Shown: piece by piece, positions 46,774-57,725 of the stretch
Layout: each line of letters starts with the position of its first letter
Position numbering within the stretch: the stretch's first letter is position 1
Source: Tricholomella constricta
Taxonomy: Eukaryota; Basidiomycota; Agaricomycetes; Agaricales; Lyophyllaceae
Reading direction: 5' to 3'
Length of the DNA: 64,000 bases
NCBI GenBank assembly: GCA_013368375.1
Contig: JAACJP010000004.1
Coordinates: forward strand, 62,001 to 126,000
Position numbers and translations under genes: made by a program
The notes under the pieces: generated by a model
Told to the model about the DNA's origin: nothing
The model's input: the letters and a program-made list of their open reading frames with translations, nothing else
The model's database searches: none

Positions 46774-49339
46774 ATGTCAGTGCCCGAATCATCCTCCTCC
46801 CCCCATCATCACGAAAACGATGCCGTAAAGCATGAAAATGCGGCGCAGGCTTCGCAGAGGAGTTTCAGTGAGCGCGTAAAAGCGACGGGCACGACGATCG
46901 TCCACCATGCTAAAAAGCATACCGGCGTCGGGATCGTCTGTGCTGTGGCATACTTCGACCCGTAGGTGCCCGTTCAATCCTTGAAAAAAAAAAAAAGATT
47001 CTGAGGTGACGATTGATGACAGAGGGAATTGGGGAGTAGACTTGCAGGCGGGGTCTGAGTACGGCTATCGCCTCCTTTTCGTCGTGCTCCTCGCTGGCAT
47101 CTTTGCCGTGTTCCTTCAGGTCGGTGCTCAGATTTTTTTTTTTCATCTGATTGTGATCGATGGCTGATAAAACTCGCCTTTGGATCTCATTAGGTCCTTG
47201 CCAGCAGACTTGGATGTGTAACTGGACTGGGTGAGTCAGCCATCCGTCATACTGCTGCTACCCGTCGTCTGTTTTCGTCTTATCTTATGGGGAACGCGGC
47301 GTGATAAGCGTCGCACCATCTGGATGATGGATGACATTTGTGATCATGGGCGAGATCAGCGCTCGACGGACTCGTGCTCGGTGTGGTGCTGGCACTTATA
47401 TATGCGTCGCGTTCTCACTTCCATCTATTGTTATCTCATTCATCTTCCACACTCCGTCTTCATGTTGTCCAACCTTCCGTCACCTCCGCCGGGCCGCATG
47501 CTGACTGGCGCCATGCGATTTTTGCTTTTACAGACTTGGCTTCCCATTGTCGCCTATTACTACACAGTCGACCAAAACACACGCTGCTCTACCGATGGTT
47601 AGGGCTCTACCCCCTTTATGCCGTATCGGAGGTGGCCATCATCGCCACTGACCTGGCCGAGCTGCTCGGATCGGCAATCGCCCTCGTCATGCTCTTCCCC
47701 AAGCTCGAGCTATGGCACGGCGTGCTCATCACCGCCCTCGATGTCTTCATCCTCCTGATGTTCGGTGACCCCCTGCGCGGCCGTCCCGTACGGTTTTTCG
47801 AGTTCCTGATCGCAGGATTGGTGCGTGCTCAATCATCGTCGTAATCATAATTAATAGATCCCTAAAACCTTATCTATTAATAGGTCATTGCGGTCCTGGT
47901 CTGCATGGCGATCATTATTGCAAAGGTCGACGTCAACTGGGCCAAGGCTTTCGAAGGATATGTTCCGTCCAAGTATGTCTTCTCGTCCGGTGCCCTCTAC
48001 ACTTGTAGGTCATTTCCTCAAGAGTGCTCGAGAACGCATCACTGATTGCGCTTGACTATCTAGCTGTCGGAATCTTGGGCGCGACTGTCATGCCTCACAG
48101 TCTGTTCTTGGGTTCAGCACTCGCCACGCAAGATCGGATATCTTTCACACCACAAAAGGCCAAAAGCATATTAGAAAAGGACACCGAATCCAAAAACTCG
48201 TCCGACTCGAACTCGAACCTCAGCGTGCTCGAGAAGAAGATGCGGAACGCGCCGCAGCGCATTGCACATGCGCTCATTGAGTCGATCTGCGCGCCCTTCC
48301 GTGTACCCCCCGCGAGCGAGTATGCGACCCGCGCGACGCGCCATGTGGACCACACGAACAAGCCGTATGAGTTTGTCAAGGCGCATATCTATCATGGTAT
48401 CGTGGATATTGTGACCTGTCTCCTGGGCTTTGCTGTTTTGATCAACTCTTTGTGCGTGGACCCGTCTTCATCTTCGTCCTTCGTTTTCGGTTTTGTACTC
48501 ATCATCGGAAATGTGTGCACAGCATCTTGATATTGGCGAGTGCGGTGTTTTTCTACGGCACCAGCTCGGAGGGCATGGCTGTTCCTGCGAGCTTGTTTGA
48601 TACGTACGATCTTATCCGAGATCTCGTTGGGCAAGGTAAAATTGTTGCACTTGAGTCGTTGCACCCAATGTTCACAATTAATTTTCCCCAGGGGCGGCCA
48701 CTTTGTTTGCGATAGCCCTTCTGGCAGCAGGACAGGTACACATCCACATACACCTCACCGATGAACCCAGACCTGACGTACTGTACTCGCCCCTGCAGAG
48801 CTCATCTATAATCGCCACAGTCGCAGGGCAAGCCGTCTCCGAAGGCTTCCTCCAATGGCGCATCTCCGTAAGTCTCCACCCTCCCTTCTCCCTCCTCCCT
48901 CCTCCCTCCTCCATTCTGCCCAAACCCCCAAAACGCCTCGCTCAACCCCGGTTCCGTTATACAGCCCGCCATGCGCCGCATAATCACACGCCTCATCGCC
49001 ATGATCCCATCCATGGTCGTCGCCATCGCCGTCGGGCGATCCGGGATCGACGCCCTCCTCGTCGTATCGCAAGTGATCCTCTCCATCGTCCTGCCCTTCA
49101 TCACCTTCCCCCTCGTCTACTGCACTTCCTCGAAGGCCATCATGAGCGTGCGCAAGACGCGCGAGGGGCCACTGTCGCCTGACGCTGCGCCCCAACTGCT
49201 GGAGGGCGCGGAGGCGGAGGAGATGGTGGATTTTAGTAGTGGGAAGGTGGCGACTGCGGTTGGGGTGGTGATTTTGCTCGTTGTGATCACGGCCAACTTT
49301 TATGTGATTGTGAGTTTGGCCCAGGGCAAGGCGGTCTAG
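46774..49339 (+). CDS. Nramp-family divalent metal transporter (SMF-like), 572 aa
   Basis: Nramp/SMF proteins import Mn, Fe and related ions with protons across plasma or endosomal membranes. Exons: 46774-46961, 47023-47119, 47194-47230, 47534-47820, 47884-48004, 48064-48451, 48523-48635, 48692-48735, 48799-48867 and 48965-49339, totalling 573 codons. The helix-1 metal motif DPGNWGVDLQAGSEYGY is formed across the first intron. The helix-6 motif is VMPHSLFLGSALATQDR, with the metal-binding Met-Pro-His. Between them lies AVSEVAIIATDLAELLGSAI. The C-terminal half holds FFYGTSSEGMAV, SSSIIATVAGQAVSEGF and RSGIDALLVVSQVILSIVL. At least ten hydrophobic helices can be counted. A His-rich N-terminal tail (SSSPHHHEN) is cytosolic. 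The third intron, 303 nt, is unusually long here. Confidence 0.94.
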
Positions 49340-50218
49340 GCGATTAGGCGATGTGCTGTGTGGATGTTGATGTGTATTGGGGAATCGGAGATGTGGATGT
49401 GGATGGCGATGTGGCTTCATGATTTTTCATTTTACACGGTGTGCACATACACACATACACACCATGCATAGCATACGACTGACTCTCAACTTCGATTTCT
49501 TTTTTTATTGCAATTTTTGGCATGGGATGTACGTACTTTGCATGTATGTACTCGAGTTATAATGGACTGTAGAATCAGGAAACGCTTTTGGTAGATCAAT
49601 AAATAAAGCTTGGATTCAAATACGATTGACATCGCTGTGTGTCCACGGATGCTTGACACGCACGCTGGATTCTATCCAGTCTGCTCACCTCCACTGATCC
49701 ATCGGCATGGCATGGAGTAAGATGCGTCCGAATCTACATTGCATGCGCCACGGATACAGCTGTCTGATTGGCCCGCGGCCTCGCATCGCCACAGTATCAC
49801 CGAAGTGCTAACTTTCGTGAATATTTAAACGCTTATCTTCTGTTTTGATCTGATGCATGGGAGCTGGCAGAACGCGGGAGATTGAAGGCGCTTCCGTCCT
49901 TGATGATCAAATATGAGGTTCTCACGTACCCCTCAGTCGCTTCCTCCTCACTTGCCATCCTTGTTCGTTCTGAGTCTTTCTGAGTCTCAGCCTGGTCTAA
50001 GCTATCATAGTAATCATATAGTGACTCTCCAGAAACAACTGGCAGATTGCTCAGTAGTAAAATCGAATTGATTTGGTTATACACGAGATTTCGTGCCACA
50101 CTTTACTTTACATCTTCAAGGGAGATCTGATGTCGCCATCAGTTGGCAACTTGCGTGGAGTAACAGTGACATTCGTACTGTGACGTCACGCGCCTTTCAC
50201 GCGTTTTACTCTGCCATC
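49340..50218. repeat. Nramp 3' flank and relic of the amidohydrolase upstream region (49805-50010)
   Basis: 49805-50010 is the reverse complement of 14780-14990. At the position matching the amidohydrolase start the sequence reads TCATAGTAAT instead of TCATGGTATT, and the rest of that gene is absent. Homology resumes near 50150, immediately before gene X. Confidence 0.8.
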
Positions 50219-52820
50219 ATGAAATCGACCACAGAAGGACGCGATGGCGCTGTTGAGCGCGAGCTGAGCAATCATCAACGGGGAATCGTTGATACCTGTT
50301 TCGAAGAAGGACAATTCGAGTCCGCTATCGCTCTCATGGAACAGCTGCGGACGTCAAACGCAAAACCAGCGGTGTGAGTACATCGTCAGGTTGTTTTGCC
50401 ATGAATTAATTTTTCATTTCACTCCAGATCGCATGTTCGTCAGCTCATATATATTGCTCTCCAGCCTGAGCATCCACCTGCGGTCAAAGAAATGGCCTCC
50501 ACGGACGTGCCATCATCCCCGAGCAAGGCGGCTTTGAAGAAGGGAATTCCATCCGGTCCTGCGGTCCACGCTGCCCGGCGGCTCCTGAGCTCGTATGCTA
50601 TTACGAACCTCCCGGCGACGATTGCTCGAGCTCTTCCATGCTATGAGGATCCCAGGAAAGATCAAGGCCCCCACAATCTTGATGGCTCTCTAGAATCTGT
50701 GATTGGACCCCAGTCCATGTGTATCCCAATGGCGAAAAGCTGCTGGCATATCCTAACTGAAGATTTCACACAACATGGACCAAGTTATTCTCTGCCCTCG
50801 GGCAAGGGCAAGAAGCGCGCACATCATTCTGACTCTGCAGACGAAGCTATCACGGGCAACGCTGTCGTCGGTCCAGATGCATGGCCTGTCCTTGATTGGT
50901 TACTCCTACTGTTTGAACAGGACGAGATGCTGACGGCGGCTTGCGGATCTGGTAGGTGTAGTCAAAGCGATAGATATCGTTATTCTTGAACGTATCGTGA
51001 ACAGGTCGTTTTTCGGATCTCCTTCTACAGCAAATCCCTTGTCCAAGAAGTGACAGTGGGCCGCGGTGGGACACGGAAGTTCCTCTTCGTATTGTTTTCT
51101 ATTGCCTGGAAGAGGAAGACTTGCGACGTCAGGCGCTGGGTACCCGTTTAATGACCCTAGTTCGTATCTGCCACCCCTTTATCGTCGTGTTTGCTCATGA
51201 AATAGTATTTTAGTTGATAAATCTTTCATACGCAGGGCTCTTAGACCTGCCCATATTTGTGTCATCGGTCTACAGTCGCCTCACCGCCACGGAACTAGAA
51301 AAGCTGCCAGCCCTTTTCTCCGGGCTCAGCCCTTCCCTAGCCGTCCACAGGTTCAAAGTTCTTCTTTGTCAGAAGCTCTTGACCGATTCTCGCCACGCTA
51401 CCCACCGAGAGGCCCGTCCCCAGCCGCAGATACGCGCACAACCCAGAGCACTTCGTCAAACCCGAACAGAGTCCTCAATGAAGAGCATAAGCGACGAGTC
51501 TGTGAAACCTCCAACCTCTTCAGCACAGTTGAACAAAACTACGATGCCGGGATATGCGGAAATTCAGCGGCTGGTGGAAATGAAGGTCTCGCCTTTCTCG
51601 GCGAACGTTTCCTCCTCCTTCGTTCTGAGGATAAAGTTCGAACTCCTGACTTCGTATGGGATGTTACAGTCTGCAGCCTCGTCAGCCGAGAAAGATGCCG
51701 AGTGGCTGGCGGCGTTGCGCGGTGGGCGCATCGCTCATACCTCGGATCTTGCATTTGGGTCGGACGATCTTGAAGGGGGAGAAAGTGGCGCCTTTCGGAC
51801 AACCTTTCAGAGTATCCTGAGTACTTGGTGATATCGATCATAAGTCGATGGGATACGATTTGTATGTAACGAACGAGGTGAGGGTGAGTTGAAGATATTT
51901 GGGTCATTTTCTTGGGTTCACGAAGACACTCGTGAAAGGTCGGAGGAGACAATATCTATGAGCATCTTTTGTGATTAGCACAAACACTTTTTGGAAGTTC
52001 CTTGAAGTGTAGAATAAGTCCTCCCTCTTGAGATGTGTGACTTGTGTGATGACACTCGCCTACAGCACGGATAAGAGGTGGCAGAGACTCTCATCAAGCC
52101 TTGCGATCACTCTCAACAGCGACTATGTCTACTCCCGCGGCTCATACTGCAATTGACCTTTACTCACAGAAGGCAAACGATGAAGGACGAAACCATTTCC
52201 TTTGAAAGGCAGGAGAGGGACGAACTGTTGTGATGAGTAAGTTTTGGCTCGTAGATGCGATGGGTTACGCTGACGCCTTGTCGCAAAAGCGTGTAACAGA
52301 CTTGGAGCCGATGAAGATACGGAGCCTATACTGCATTGCGTGGTGTGAGACTTGCCTCGCCAACTATCTAGAACGAACTTGTTGGAGGTCTCTATTTGCC
52401 AAGTGAGCCTAAAATACTACCAGAAGTCCTCGACCACAACGTAATTCCGGTTGGCCCAGTTTTCGGTTCAGAGTCCGAAGAGCTGGTGACACTGGGTAGT
52501 CAATCGGCTTATGCACGTCGACCCAACCAACCCCGCCAGTGGGCTACGTCCTGGTAAGCCATTAAAATTCATTGGTCTCTATCACTCAACATCTAGAAGA
52601 TGAGTCAATTCTCGACATGTACAGGAAACACCTCAACTTGAAGCGCTATGGTGATTTCGACAACATCCATTTCTTATGCGAACATCCCTTCCTTGAAAAG
52701 TGTTATGTCGCCTTTCTATTGCATTATAATTTATCAGCTCACAAGTTCCCAGATGCCTTTGGAGATTCGCGAGGCAGTGCTCAGGCGCAACCACAGGTAT
52801 TACAGGGTTGCTCCTGACAA
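50150..52820 (+). repeat. Right arm of inverted duplication
   Basis: The segment is the inverted counterpart of 10130-12770. It covers gene X, its downstream spacer, and the first half of a decayed HNH-like gene, after which homology ends. Confidence 0.85.
50219..51831 (+). CDS. Gene X: uncharacterised protein, 483 aa (intact copy)
   Basis: Four exons, 50219-50373, 50428-50951, 51005-51159 and 51214-51831, sum to 484 codons. The protein starts MKSTTEGRDGAVERELSNHQ, continues RGIVDTCFEEGQFESAIALM with a short helical-repeat look, SHVRQLIYIALQPEHPPAVK, HAARRLLSSYAITNLPATIA, then PDAWPVLDWLLLLFEQDEML, RIVFYCLEEEDLRRQALGTR and a basic Ser/Thr-rich part, and ends LRIKFELLTSYGMLQSAA with GGRIAHTSDLAFGSDD. 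No domain was recognised. The SGKGKKRAHH patch could be a nuclear signal. The inverted paralogue on the left is a pseudogene, so this is probably the only working copy in the window. Conservation of frame and splice sites between copies supports a real protein. Confidence 0.75.
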
Positions 52821-52870
52821 AAAAAATGAGAGGATTGACGTAGGACAGGTCGTCGCTGTGTGCAGATTAT
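52124..52870 (+). pseudogene. Decayed HNH-like paralogue D
   Basis: It starts MSTPAAHTAIDLYSQKANDE like paralogues A-C, but the codon matching the Trp of CFLWMTG is TGA. Exon 2 keeps VTDLEPMKIRSLYC and GPVFGSESEELVTLG with indels in between, and the HNH-like exon keeps PLEIREAVLRRNHRYYR, then homology stops. The downstream half of the gene is missing. Confidence 0.85.
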
Positions 52871-54087
52871 GTATCAGGCGATGATGCGGAGCCACGGTAA
52901 GCGAAGTATGTCTGAATCCAGTGAATGACTTGAGAGTCAAAGCTCAAGACAGGAGAGAGCTAGATATTCAAGGGAGACCTAAGCGTACATCAAAGCGTAC
53001 ATCGAAGCACAGCCTGAGCACTTTGAGACAATAGACGCTAGTTCGATCGTACGCCAGGAAAGCCACAAACGTCGGGAAGAGATGGGAATGGAATTCGAGA
53101 GCGACGCATCAGAGCGCTGGATCACCACGAGGGTGATTTACTCTATGACTTCCAGTTTTGGAGTTGTCTGAAGATCAGAGAAGCAAGCAAAGAGCACCCG
53201 TGAGTATTTTCTACTCGATGTGAGGCCTGTGAACAGCGCCAGATACGCAGGCGCGCAGTTGGAGGCATTCGCACATCTCGATAGTACTGAGGGTTTAGTG
53301 ACGCCCTAAAAATCCAATTTGTTCATTATATTGTAGGCCTGAGGACCAGGGCTATGGGGATCATTAAAAGGTTCTGCTTAGAGAGAGAAGGGTTAGTCAT
53401 TACCCACCTCAAAGCTGAGAGCCGAGAGGAAGGCCTGAGGATGGTGACTCGTTCGTTCATTCACAGTCGGCGCAACCGTGGCAAATTCCGGATGGAAACT
53501 AGCGTATTTAGGTCATACACAGTACCTTGACTTAGCTGGTCTAGATCTGTCCAACATTTGCCGTACAATGTAGAAGTCACTGACTGAGCTGAAAGACATC
53601 CAAAACCGTCAGAGTTGCACTAGGGAAAGGTCGTTGTTGGGACTGTTGGAAATTGAGGGGATCCGGAATGAATTCGGCCCGTGCACGTGAACGCGTTGAA
53701 CGTTGAACAAGGGCAAGTTGCAACCTTTTGTGCTAGACTTGAGATGTGCATGGTGGCACCGTACAATTTCTCTCTTGATTCTGTGTCTCTCTCTATTGTG
53801 CTCTCTTTGCAACTTCCCTCCGAGTCTCTCGCGTCTTGCTTTCGGTGTTCTCTCTTTCTTGGTATCTAAACAGACAAAATCGAGTCAGGCGTACTATCCC
53901 CGAGTCTGCGACGGTGCAGTGTTCTTTCAGGCGCCCGAACGAAGGCTTTTGACTTAGGAAACATCAACTTGTGGCACGGGGCCTCATTCTCCGTGGTTCT
54001 TTAGGCGCTCGCGCAACGTGTTCAGTGTTATAAAATGCGAGATGGAGCTTCTTCGTGTGGACCCCCCACCTTGTTTCCCCCCTTATT
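52871..54087. other. Intergenic stretch, nothing recognised
   Basis: No family-like frame was found. 53750-53850 is pyrimidine-rich, and the last 150 bases are the leader of the zinc-finger gene. Confidence 0.4.
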
Positions 54088-54840
54088 ATGGCACGTAAAA
54101 ACATCTGTCACCAGTTCTCTGCGGCAGGAACATGCACATACGGGGATCGCTGCAAGTTCTTCCATGCAGTAGTCATTCCATCCAGCTCCCGACACTCTAT
54201 TACTGTGAGAACAATACCTTTTGTGTGAGAAGCCAACTGACCTCCACCAATCCGTGCGAAGTACACCCCTTCCTCGTCGACGAACACACTGGATGAATTT
54301 TTCGATGGGTATGCATACAGCGGCTTCTCATACGACCCAAACAAGCCAGCGTGGGACGAATTTCATCGCATGGCGAGATTTCTTCATTGGGGGAAGGAGA
54401 AGAAGGCTGAGGAGAGGGAGTCCTTCAAAGATGCCCTTGTTCAAGCTTTCAATGGCATCTACGGGACTGACGAGAACAACTTGGAATCATGGCAGACGCT
54501 GTGCCGTGTTCTAAGCATCACTCCTTTGCCTGAAGGGCTGGAAGCTTGCCGAGAGGTATCTCCTCTCTCTCGCTCCTTGCTCTCACTTTACTAATGGAGA
54601 ATGAAGGCAGTAAAGCGAACCTACGTCAACCTCGTTGACTTGGTTGACCTCCCGAACTCCCAGTCTGCCCTGATGATTTTCGATACAGAAGCTGCTTTGA
54701 GCGAATACACGCTGGAAAATCACAAGATCTTCCCCAAGGAGAACGCCTATGCAGGTGGCCTCCTTAAGCACTTGTTACGAAACATCATGAACCCACGCGC
54801 TGTTACGAGGTCTCGACCTCAACGTCGTCGAAGGAAATAG
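54088..54840 (+). CDS. CCCH-type zinc-finger protein, 214 aa
   Basis: Exons 54088-54204, 54262-54555 and 54607-54840, with phase-0 introns, sum to 215 codons. The N terminus carries one C-x8-C-x5-C-x3-H finger, CHQFSAAGTCTYGDRCKFFH, at about residues 6-25, a fold that usually binds single-stranded RNA. The rest reads YDPNKPAWDEFHRMARFLHW, FKDALVQAFNGIYGTDENNL, WQTLCRVLSITPLPEGLEAC, then VNLVDLVDLPNSQSALMIFD and FPKENAYAGGLLKHLLRNIM, and ends in a basic tail, RSRPQRRRRK. This layout of one N-terminal finger plus an uncharacterised domain is common in Agaricomycetes. The biological role is not known. Starting at the ATG at 54088 places the finger directly at the N terminus. Confidence 0.85.
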
Positions 54841-55125
54841 TGTTCATTGAAAATATGGTGGATTTTCCTGTGTCTCCATTCTTCCCGTCATTGTAAACTT
54901 AGTCTTCGAACCTCTCGCCGGAGCGAGCATATTCCATTTTCTCTCTTTTCATAATGTGCCCAAATATATAGTTTTAGTCGCTGAACGATACTAATTTCAG
55001 TCCTTAGGGCCTGCCGTTGGTCATGCTGGTGTTGGTGAACATAAAGTGGTTTTCTTGAACATCGTGCCAGTGCATTCTACTCCTCTCCATATGTAGAATG
55101 CCTGCTACAATGGCAAAAATAAAAA
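54841..55125. other. Zinc-finger gene 3' flank
   Basis: No gene was seen between the zinc-finger gene and the tRNA-Glu gene. Confidence 0.5.
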
Positions 55126-55210
55126 TTCGGGTACGGGGAATCGAACCCCGAGCTGCCGCGGTCTTGTCTGAGATGAGAGGCGGCAATGTTAGCCGTTACA
55201 CCATACCCGA
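55126..55210 (-). tRNA. tRNA-Glu(CTC), intron 55161-55173
   Basis: The acceptor stem TCGGGTA pairs with TACCCGA. The anticodon stem GCCGC pairs with GCGGC, with anticodon CTC in the loop. The T arm is CGGGG-TTCGATT-CCCCG. A 13-nt intron sits at position 37/38. A run of T's follows directly in the direction of transcription. Confidence 0.94.
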
Positions 55211-55656
55211 TCAATAGTTCCAAGGAAATTAACCATCAATAGGCTTAAGTGGGAACCCCACAAGGGCGTAACGTTTTTCCGGACCACATCACTACTACGT
55301 ATACCCGGGTTAACGCTTTATTCTATTTTTCCATAGGCAGCTCCCGACCCAGTCGACGAGTGAACGTCCTTGATATCACTCGAGTATACATAGATAGGAT
55401 GTACGGAGGTTTAGCCATCGTTCAGCAGTCCTCGATCCGCTTAACGTAGTTCCGGACTGGGGTACCTACCTCCTATATTTATCTGATCAGATAAATCCAG
55501 CAGAAATCAGCCACATGAGTCCCAGGCGACGCGTCATCGCGACATTCGTCATCCAAGCCATGCCATGCAGAAATAAAAGTAGAATCGTTCCTATTCCCAG
55601 GCAATCTTTCTGGTCTTTCCCATTTACACCTCCGCACTCTGAATCGAAATCACGCA
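55211..55656. other. Aldo-keto reductase upstream region
   Basis: No gene was seen. An imperfect palindrome ATCTGATCAGAT lies at 55480-55491. Confidence 0.4.
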
Positions 55657-57416
55657 ATGTCCTCCCAGCAAGTCGTCCTACATGAGTTCGATCCCAAGGA
55701 CATGCCTTTCAGGCGTCTTGGGCCAAGCGGCCTGCGCGTCCCTGTATTCTCTTTGGGAGGATGTGAGTTCGATCTTTTGATCCGTGGAGAGTCCTAGGTC
55801 GGTTTCTGATGAAGATAATGGTCGTATAGGGTTAACGCTCGGTGGCTCCGTCGTTGGTGACCCCGTTAAGGTCCTTATTTCCTCCATGATGAATTTAATG
55901 CTGTTCGTACCAGATTCACTGATGTACACTTCGTATACACTTCATTAGGACATCATCAAGACTGCCTTTGATGCCGGAATCAACATGTTCGACACCGCAG
56001 AGGCATACGCTGCTGGAAAGTCGGAGCTTGAGATGTACGTTCTGCACATATGAATCTGATATAAGCAGATCTGAGGGGTATTGTAGGGGCCGGGTCATCA
56101 AGGAGCTCGGACTGCGTCGCACAGATCTTGTCATCACCACGAAGCTCTTCTGGGGTCTGCGCAAGGGCCCGAACGATAGCGGCTTGTCTCGCAAACAGTC
56201 AGTGTCATTCACGGGGCATTTTCGGCGTAATGACATTAATACGGCATTTAGCATCATCGAAGGCACCCAAGAGAGTCTCGCGCGTCTCGGCGTTGACTAT
56301 GTCGATGTCATATTCGCCCACCGTTCCGATAACACAGGTACATACCATACTAATATCTCATCGCAAACGACATCTGAGCCTAGTTTAGTGTCTATGGAGG
56401 AAACCGTGAGGGCGTTCAACTATATTATCGAAAAGGGATGGGTAAGTAACAACACTGTCACCGCGAATCTGCCTGCTCACTTGCAATTGAACAAGGCGTT
56501 TTACTGGGCTACATCTGAGTGGAGTGCCCGAGAAATCGAGGAGGCGTTCCGTGCGTGACCTTCTTATTCCACTTCTGTTGGAGTTTTAATATCTCTTGCT
56601 AGACGTCGCCAACAAGTTGAACCTCATGGGCCCCATTGCGGAGCAGTGCCAGCACAAGTAAGTGACCTCTTTGTATGCCTTGCATAACCTACTCAGCCAT
56701 CTCGATCGTAGCATGTTCCACCGCGAACGCCCCGAGAAGGAATACGAGTACATATGGATATTATTTCTCTGTTTATTCGCATCGTATTGACGCCGTTTTA
56801 GTCCCCTATACAGGAAATACGGTCTTGGAACTACTACGTGGTCTTCTCTCGCCAGCGGCTTGCTTACCGGCAAGGTACCGCATCTCGAATCCCCCGCAAT
56901 GAATTCACATTAAAGTTTGCTGCCTCAACAGTACAATGATGGCATCCCCGAGGGCTCACGCTTCGCCACCACTGCTATGTTCAAGAGTACAGTGGAAAGT
57001 CTGCAGAAGGAAGAAGGGCTGGAGAAGATTCGCAAAGTTAAGGAGCTCACTAAGCTTGCCGCGGACGGTATGTCAGTTGCCCTTGGAGTCGCATAGTTTA
57101 TCCTCAATCCTATGCCCACTAGAGCTCCAAACAACCCCTGCTGCGCTTGCCCTCGCTTGGGTCGCAAAGAACCCCAACACTTCCACTGTGATCCTTGGAG
57201 CCACGAGCCCGGAGCAACTCACTGAGAATCTGAAGGCGCTGGAGGTCCTCCCTAGGCTCACCGATGAGATCATGGAGAAAATTGAGGCTATCTTGGACAA
57301 TAAGCCTCCCCCTCCCGTACGTGTTATATTACAATGGAAACCTTTAAACCACTCATCGTCTCCCGAAACAGACCAACTATGGAAGGCCTCCTCTAGATCG
57401 CCTTGGCCGCCTTTGA
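55657..57416 (+). CDS. Aldo-keto reductase, voltage-gated K+ channel beta-subunit type, 358 aa
   Basis: AKR6-type proteins are NADPH-dependent oxidoreductases of aldehydes and ketones. Thirteen exons: 55657-55762, 55830-55870, 55949-56034, 56087-56197, 56252-56337, 56389-56441, 56496-56550, 56603-56657, 56712-56747, 56802-56874, 56932-57067, 57123-57316 and 57372-57416, totalling 359 codons. Motifs in order: FRRLGPSGLRVPVFSLGG, INMFDTAEAYAAGKSELEMG (catalytic Asp and Tyr), LVITTKLFWG (catalytic Lys), VDYVDVIFAHRSD, AFYWATSEWSAREIEEA, MGPIAEQCQHNMFHRERPEK, SLASGLLTGKYNDGIPEGSR and NTSTVILGATSPEQLTENLK (NADPH-binding). The exon density is the highest in the window. No signal peptide; the protein is cytosolic. 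The fungal ortholog's physiological substrate is unknown. Confidence 0.94.
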
Positions 57417-57725
57417 AAATAGCATAAATATATATCGGAACTCGTATTCAATAAATGAGCTGTATAAGTAGACAGAATAAGTCATCTGCACTTGTCGATT
57501 TATAAAACGGGGCAAGAAACGGGGACGCGACTTGACGCGACTGGTCATGTGATTGCAGGGACGACCTGCCCTTATCAAATTCTCCTGACACGTACAGACC
57601 ACTGAGCGTCAGTGAAGCTACGGCCAGCATAAAGTCCTTTGCAGTCCAACTCAATCTCTTATATAAAGGCCAAATAACGTGGACCGTACTTGTAGACTCC
57701 GTGTCCTTCCAACCAGAACATCGCG
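57417..57725. other. Intergenic region between aldo-keto reductase and delta-COP
   Basis: Nothing recognised beyond 3' and 5' flanks. A TATATAAAGG box-like sequence lies at 57660-57669, about 60 bases upstream of the delta-COP start codon. Confidence 0.45.

Noticed and set aside
48806..49420. 204-codon minus-strand ORF rich in His and Asp
   Set aside because: It overlaps the last two Nramp exons, whose conserved helices and splice sites fix the + strand.
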